Positions 59,840 to 64,000 of a DNA stretch of 64,000 nt are shown piece after piece. The DNA is from Campylobacterales bacterium (GTDB lineage Bacteria; Campylobacterota; Campylobacteria; Campylobacterales; Sulfurimonadaceae): NCBI GenBank assembly GCA_016938735.1, contig JAFGUB010000009.1, positions 115,737-179,736 of the forward strand, in the 5' to 3' direction. The first letter of the stretch is position 1. Every line of letters starts with the position of its first letter. The notes below the pieces were generated by a model, which worked only from the letters and a program-made list of their open reading frames with translations, ran no database searches and had not been told where the DNA came from. A program made the translations under genes and the position numbers.

Positions 59840-61161
59840 TGGCATCATCTACACTTCGAGACCTTCCGGCTGCCACAGTGCTGGCACCCGATGATCTTCT
59901 TTACGTAGTGACACCGGACGGCGACCGTAAGGTGTCCGTATCGACACTGACTTCAGGAGCCGGCTCTATTCAGTACGACATCGGCACCGCCGGAACTATC
60001 GGCTTTGGGGTAGCGGCGATACCCGATAGCATGCTGCCGGTTGGCTGGACGAAGCTCTCCGGGCACAATGATCGCACCCACCAAAATTTCGGGAACGTCG
60101 TAGATCCAAACGGTTCAGTCATGGTTTGGATCCCTGCATTCTACTTCCGATGGGATGCCAACGCGCTGAGCATCTCAAGCACATGGCAGGAGGGGTTCGT
60201 GCTCCACCGCGCATTTATCGACGACGGTGAAGTAAAAAGCGGCTTTTTCGTGGACAAGTACGGATGCGGGATCGTCAGCGGAAAGTTCGTCGCTCAGCAG
60301 GGCATCGACCCGGCATCTACGGCTGCGGCGCACAACCCTATCAGTGCGCTCACCGCAGCGCCTGCAAACAATTACGGCGGGCTCTATGCTGCAGCTGCTT
60401 CTCGCGGATCAGGCTTTTCACTGCCCTCGATCTTCATGTACAACGCGCTGGCCATGCTCGCATACGCCCACGGCAAAGCAGCGGTATCTACCGCAGCATG
60501 CGCGTACATTGATGTGCTGCCAAAAATGCCGAAAGGCAACAATAATAATGCACTCAAAGACGGCAACGACGCATCGGTCACTTTTACTGCGAGCGGATAC
60601 AGCAATTGCGCACTCACAGGATCAGGCGTGCCGTTTGCGAAAACCACGCACAACGGACAAGCCTGTGGCGTGGCTGACCTGAATGGCAATATTTGGGAGG
60701 TGGCATCTGGCTTTGTGAAGTTTGGCGCTGCAGATGCGGTATTCGCGGTGCTCAAGCAGTCTGTCACTCTGTCGAGCATTCAGACTGACAGCACCACAGG
60801 GGGAGGCGCATACGACCCGACCCTCTACGATTCTCTTGACCTGACGGGGATCATTGTAGCGGACACCACAACAAAGTTTGGCAACGGCAGCGAAACCGTC
60901 TTTGAGATGAGCACCGATGTGACCTCACAAGCGTATAAAAAAACATGCAGTGGCATCCCGCTTGCAAACGGTAAGAGTGTCGGCGGAACTACGGATTTTG
61001 GTAGCGACTACTTGCGCGAATATTGGCGCGACCAAATGGCTCCGATGGTCGGCGGCCATTGGGCCCATGGTTCGCCTGCCGGCGTCTTCACGCTCAACCT
61101 GCACACTGCCCGCCCGCACTCGTCTGACGCTGTGGGCGGTCGCGCCTCGTATCTTGTGTAG
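59836..61161 (+). CDS. DGR target: tail protein with C-type-lectin-like variable domain
   Basis: A 441-residue protein with an AGGAGG site (ATGs at 59836 and 59839 both possible). Residues 5-45 resemble a tail-fiber start. From about residue 100 it shows a formylglycine-enzyme/C-type-lectin fold, with GVADLNGNIWEVASG as the hallmark. The last 35 codons hold the variable repeat. Diversified residues are 408, 410, 411, 414, 423, 424, 427, 428, 430, 432 and 437. It probably binds the host receptor at the tail tip, as Mtd does in Bordetella phage. Confidence 0.92.
   Translation: MMASSTLRDLPAATVLAPDDLLYVVTPDGDRKVSVSTLTSGAGSIQYDIGTAGTIGFGVAAIPDSMLPVGWTKLSGHNDRTHQNFGNVVDPNGSVMVWIPAFYFRWDANALSISSTWQEGFVLHRAFIDDGEVKSGFFVDKYGCGIVSGKFVAQQGIDPASTAAAHNPISALTAAPANNYGGLYAAAASRGSGFSLPSIFMYNALAMLAYAHGKAAVSTAACAYIDVLPKMPKGNNNNALKDGNDASVTFTASGYSNCALTGSGVPFAKTTHNGQACGVADLNGNIWEVASGFVKFGAADAVFAVLKQSVTLSSIQTDSTTGGGAYDPTLYDSLDLTGIIVADTTTKFGNGSETVFEMSTDVTSQAYKKTCSGIPLANGKSVGGTTDFGSDYLREYWRDQMAPMVGGHWAHGSPAGVFTLNLHTARPHSSDAVGGRASYLV
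61036..61148 (+). repeat. DGR variable repeat (VR)
   Basis: These 113 bp align without gaps to the template repeat at 61602-61714. There are 15 differences, all at template adenines (12 A to C, 2 A to G, 1 A to T). The 3' side ends with an identical GC-rich stretch (61131-61144), the expected initiation site of mutagenic homology, then diverges. Confidence 0.95.
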
Positions 61162-61176
61162 GGCTGAGCGATAGCG

Positions 61177-61575
61177 ATGGCCCTTGCCCATGACGCGATC
61201 ATCACCATGAAGTTTATAGAGCTTGCGAAGCTGATGAACATCTATTTGAACCACTTTCCGCGCCATGAGAAGTACGCCCTTTCTCAGCAGATCAGGCAGA
61301 GCGCCTACCGGGTCTATGACTTGATGGTTGAGGGTCGAAAGCGCTATCGCAAAAAGACCAGCCTTACAGAACTTGATATTACGCATGAGCAACTCAGGAT
61401 GCAGCTCTATCTTGCGAATGAACTTGGATACTTTGGGTTCAAAGATGGGAAGCGCTCTCCTGATGAGAAACTGTCGAATCACCGTTACGCTGCAATCAGC
61501 GTACTTGTAGACGAGCTTGGCCGTATGATTGGTGCGTGGATCTCAAAAGCACGAGAGGATGGGTCCCTCAAATGA
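61177..61575 (+). CDS. avd: Avd (accessory variability determinant)
   Basis: A 132-residue four-helix-bundle protein, basic (ARKKRYRKK-type patches). It matches Avd by size, composition and position between target and template: FIELAKLMNIYLNHFPRHEKYAL, a QQIRQSAYRVYDLMVE helix and a late VLVDELGRMIGAWI helix. Avd forms a pentamer that binds the reverse transcriptase and is needed for mutagenic copying. Confidence 0.88.
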   Translation: MALAHDAIITMKFIELAKLMNIYLNHFPRHEKYALSQQIRQSAYRVYDLMVEGRKRYRKKTSLTELDITHEQLRMQLYLANELGYFGFKDGKRSPDEKLSNHRYAAISVLVDELGRMIGAWISKAREDGSLK

Positions 61576-61601
61576 AAACCCAAGGGCAACACATTGACAT
61601 G

Positions 61602-61714
61602 ATGGCTCCGATGGTCGGCGGCAATTGGAACAATGGTTCGAATGCCGGCGTCTTCACGCTCAACCTGAACAATGCCCGCACGAACTCGAATGACAATGTG
61701 GGCGGTCGCGACTC
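61602..61714 (+). ncRNA. DGR template repeat (TR) within the template RNA
   Basis: The 113-bp donor sequence has about 26 adenines, clustered in AAY asparagine codons (N-W-N-N-G-S-N order), so A mutagenesis gives many residues but few stops. It lies 27 bp after avd and about 47 bp before the RT start. It is copied by the RT with adenine errors and never changed itself. Confidence 0.95.
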
Positions 61715-61760
61715 TATTTCCATGCCTGACGCGCCTGATGGCGATACTGGAAAAAGAGGG

Positions 61761-62855
61761 ATGTGTTGCCCTGCTGTAAGCGAAATCAACCCTGCGGCGT
61801 CTTGCAGTAGGACCACCGAGGCCCGACGCCGTAACCCAAAACGTCACGGTGCGCTTTTTGAATGTGCCTTTACAATAGAAAATCTTTATTCAGGATATAT
61901 AGACGCAAGAAAAAAGAAGCGCAAAAAAGCTGGCACATTCGCATTTGAGCGAAGCCTGTGGCCAAACCTGCTTGCGCTGCATGAAGAGGTACATTCGGGT
62001 GAATATAGGCCGCTGCCATACCGTAAATTCGAGGTGTTTGAGCCGAAGCAACGGACCATCTACGCGCCTCACTTTCGAGATCTGGTTGTGCAGCACGCCA
62101 TCTACAGGGTCATTTATGAGATCTTTGATCAAACCTTTATCGACCAATCATTTGCCTGCAGGAAGGGTGGAGGCACCCACAAAGTGAGCTGTTACACTCA
62201 GGAGCAGATGCGACTCTATGATGGTGACCTCTACTATGTGAAGCTTGACGTAAGGAAGTTCTTCTATCGAATTGATAGAGGAGTCTTGCGGGTCCTCTTT
62301 GAGCGGAAGGTTAAAGATCGCCGCATGGTGGACGTCATGATGATGTTCGCAAACATGGAAGGTGATGTAGGTATCCCGATAGGCAATCTGCTCTCCCAGC
62401 TTTACGCGCTGATCTATTTGAACCCGCTGGATCACTTCATCAAACGAGAACTCAAGGCTAGATCCTATGTGCGCTATGTGGACGACTTTGTGATTATCGG
62501 GGTTACGCTTGATGAGGCAAAACGAATGAAACAGAGGATCGAGGAGTTCTTACATGTAAAGCTTAAACTGGAGCTGTCACACTGGACCATTTCAAAAATT
62601 CGGCGAGGTATCAACTTCGTCGGGTATCGGACGTGGAAAAGAAAAAAGTTTGTGCGAAAGCACTCCATGTTTCGGTTCTCAAGGGCGGTAAAGGCGGGTA
62701 AGAAGGACGTCATTGTTTCGTTGATCGGCCATGCGCGTCACAGCGCGTCAATGCCGTATTTTAGAAAAATTCTTGAACGCTACGGAGCGTTTGATCAAAT
62801 TCCAAAAGGAGCGCAGAAATGTTTCGATACTTTCAGTACACACGGAAGACAGTAG
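61761..62855 (+). CDS. DGR reverse transcriptase
   Basis: A 364-residue RT. The catalytic box is YVDD (residues 239-242). The DGR-specific motif IGNLLSQ (207-213) replaces QGxxxSP of group II introns. The N-terminus (LFECAFTIENLYSGYIDARKKKRKKAG) is the family start. The ATG at 61761 is the last in-frame start before the core; the open frame extends back through the template. It copies template RNA into cDNA with adenine errors. A TTACATGTAA copy lies at 62550. Confidence 0.93.
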   Translation: MCCPAVSEINPAASCSRTTEARRRNPKRHGALFECAFTIENLYSGYIDARKKKRKKAGTFAFERSLWPNLLALHEEVHSGEYRPLPYRKFEVFEPKQRTIYAPHFRDLVVQHAIYRVIYEIFDQTFIDQSFACRKGGGTHKVSCYTQEQMRLYDGDLYYVKLDVRKFFYRIDRGVLRVLFERKVKDRRMVDVMMMFANMEGDVGIPIGNLLSQLYALIYLNPLDHFIKRELKARSYVRYVDDFVIIGVTLDEAKRMKQRIEEFLHVKLKLELSHWTISKIRRGINFVGYRTWKRKKFVRKHSMFRFSRAVKAGKKDVIVSLIGHARHSASMPYFRKILERYGAFDQIPKGAQKCFDTFSTHGRQ

Positions 62856-63283
62856 GTGGTCAGGTTTATGATCTGATTGTGACACACGGCGTGGAGGCCC
62901 ATATCTTTAGCTTCGGAGGGGCTGATGATTTTATGGTTTCGATCACCGGATCAGGCGCGGCTATCGACGCCATGCTGGCAGTGCAGCCGGTGGAGATTAG
63001 CATCAAAGAGATCAAGATGGATGCGTTCGCGCTGAGCGCAGAGTCTTCAGACCAGGTGGGCCGCATCAGAGAGCGTGCCGCTGAGCTGCTTGAACGAGAG
63101 ATGAAGATCATTTCCGACAAGTACCCGAAAGAAGAGCGCGACACATGGAGCATCCAGATCGCTGAGGCCGAAGCCTACCAAGACACGCATGACGACTTGA
63201 GAGCTCAGATGCTCAAGATGCTTGCTGAAGCAGATGGTGTGTCGCTTGAAACGTTTGCGTCTAATGTCTTGGCAAAAAAATGA
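62819..63283 (+). CDS. Hypothetical protein overlapping the RT gene
   Basis: A 154-residue protein whose start lies 37 bp inside the RT gene after an AAAGGAG site. The N-terminal half is beta-rich, the C-terminal half is a charged helix. It could be a tail-fiber assembly or a DGR accessory protein. No family recognised. Confidence 0.55.
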   Translation: MFRYFQYTRKTVGGQVYDLIVTHGVEAHIFSFGGADDFMVSITGSGAAIDAMLAVQPVEISIKEIKMDAFALSAESSDQVGRIRERAAELLEREMKIISDKYPKEERDTWSIQIAEAEAYQDTHDDLRAQMLKMLAEADGVSLETFASNVLAKK

Positions 63284-63373
63284 CAATTTGAGATCATATC
63301 AGGGGTGGCGCTGGCAAAGAAAAGGGCGTTTTTAAAAGCAGAACTGCAGATGATTGGTCTTTAAGGATGCCAA

Positions 63374-63847
63374 ATGAACTACGGCGTAGTTAATCCCGAC
63401 CATCTACTCGACACCGTCACTGCTGTATGCGACTGCCTCGGCTATGGAAAAAACCATACGGCCGACCTGTTGTTACTTGAGACCATGGCGGCAGAGACGG
63501 GGCTTGGGCTTATACCAGACGATACCGAAAAGGCTGGGATGGGCATCTGTCAGTTTGATCATATCGGCTTCGTGGACGCAAAAAAGCGCGCTCAGAAGCA
63601 CTTCAAAACAGTGCGAGACTGCATGGGTTTAGACTTAGAGCTGGTCGAATGGGAGCACCTTCGCTATTCGCCACTTTTGTCGATGCTCTTTTGCCGGCTG
63701 AAATACATGCTGATAGCTGATCCCATACCGGGTGACCTCGAAGGACGCGCCCGCTACTGGAAGAGGCACCACAACACATCTAGAGGGAAGGGTACCGAAA
63801 AGCACTATATCGAATCTGCTGAACTGGTAGATCGATTGTTTGATTGA
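63374..63847 (+). CDS. Phage lysozyme-like/tail-associated protein
   Basis: A 157-residue protein. The segment ETMAAETGLGLIPDDTEKAGMGICQFD resembles lytic-transglycosylase-like starts with a Glu, and the C-terminal RARYWKRHHNTSRGKGTEKHYI is a signature of a group of phage cell-wall or tail-associated proteins. An enzymatic role is not proven. It is the last gene in the window; 63284-63373 and 63848-64000 hold no supported gene. Confidence 0.55.
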   Translation: MNYGVVNPDHLLDTVTAVCDCLGYGKNHTADLLLLETMAAETGLGLIPDDTEKAGMGICQFDHIGFVDAKKRAQKHFKTVRDCMGLDLELVEWEHLRYSPLLSMLFCRLKYMLIADPIPGDLEGRARYWKRHHNTSRGKGTEKHYIESAELVDRLFD

Positions 63848-63951
63848 GAAAGAGCAGCCGCCGCCGATTGACTGACATTCGAGGAGCACATCACAAGAAA
63901 GAGGTTAGAGAGGTGTTTATCTCGAATTATTAAGGGCTAAAAGTTAAACAC

Positions 63952-63997
63952 TTTTCGCGTATTTTTTGCAGATTTTTCGCGTATTTTTTGCGTATTT
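63952..63997. repeat. Right-end direct repeats
   Basis: TTTTCGCGTATTTTTTGC occurs at 63952-63969 and 63974-63991 (22-bp period), and GCGTATTT begins again at 63990, 11 bp on from the same point. A GTTAAAC site lies at 63943. Two-turn periodic repeats beyond the last gene suggest transposase sites near the right end of the prophage. Confidence 0.55.
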
Positions 63998-64000
63998 ACA

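Larger units (their letters stand above)
26650..64000. mobile_element. Mu-like transposable prophage carrying a DGR
   Basis: The region has the full set of a transposable phage: S24 repressor, DDE transposase, MuB ATPase, Gam, GemA, Mor-like activator, terminase, portal, Mu F, G, I and T-like head proteins, tail genes and lysis genes. The left limit is placed between the DUF1800 gene and the repeats at 26709. The right terminus was not identified; repeats at 63952 suggest it is at or just past the window edge. No target duplication could be confirmed. Confidence 0.88.

Noticed and set aside
61177..61191. A hairpin just after VR, as the cruciform element of the Bordetella phage DGR
   Set aside because: The best stem is only 4 bp (ATGG/CCAT); too weak to claim.
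61536..61760. RT gene starting upstream of the template repeat
   Set aside because: The frame is open through the template by chance; translating it would place template sequence in the RT N-terminus, and the RT core begins later.
1..64000. CRISPR array
   Set aside because: No regularly spaced repeats of 23-40 bp with unique spacers; the only regular arrays are the protein-coding repeat at 10.9-11.4 kb and short prophage-end repeats.

Overview
The window suggests a Campylobacterota (Epsilonproteobacteria) chromosome of moderately high GC. The host genes point that way: carboxynorspermidine decarboxylase (nspC), a soluble TlpD-like chemoreceptor with a C-terminal CZB zinc domain, a CZB-GGDEF cyclase, a CowN-like protein and adjacent pdxA/pdxJ. 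No rRNA or tRNA gene was seen. The genus cannot be fixed by reading alone.

Bases 1 to about 26,640 are host DNA. In order: an RND efflux operon (tolC-like, adaptor, start of the permease, minus strand); efp and a DJ-1 protein; a YbaY-like protein with truC; a CowN-like protein; a CZB-GGDEF cyclase; a PAS protein; a RraB-family protein, an MFS-acyltransferase fusion and dgkA; an RNA-helicase-like remnant with a long basic repeat tail; a second pseudouridine synthase; a LetA/LetB (PqiA/MCE) lipid-transport operon with LetA split in two; nspC; a lipoprotein gene interrupted by an in-frame TGA; a PilZ protein; an HtrA protease; the TlpD-like receptor; pdxA-pdxJ; and a DUF1501/DUF1800 pair.

From about 26.65 kb to the right edge lies a Mu-like transposable prophage; its right terminus is not clearly inside the window. 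Left to right: AT-rich cargo genes and an S24 repressor (minus strand); operators and an early promoter; a structured, apparently non-coding leader with a duplicated hairpin; small early genes; a MuA-type DDE transposase and a MuB-type ATPase; a long early operon including Gam, a RepA-like ATPase, GemA and a Mor-like activator; a minus-strand packaging module (virion morphogenesis, head morphogenesis with a toxin-like C-terminus, portal, terminase); then on the plus strand protease/scaffold, capsid, connector, tail, a tail chaperone pair with a probable -1 frameshift site, and a tape measure. The distal end holds a secreted leucine-rich-repeat protein, a phospholipase A2-like protein, a lipoprotein and an amidase.

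The clearest special system is a complete diversity-generating retroelement at 59.8-62.9 kb: a C-type-lectin-like tail protein with a C-terminal variable repeat, an Avd protein, a template repeat and a reverse transcriptase. Template and variable repeats differ at 15 positions over 113 bp, and every difference is at a template adenine. A second window-wide signal is the palindrome TTACATGTAA, found perfectly at 19 places, nearly all inside genes, in both host and prophage DNA.
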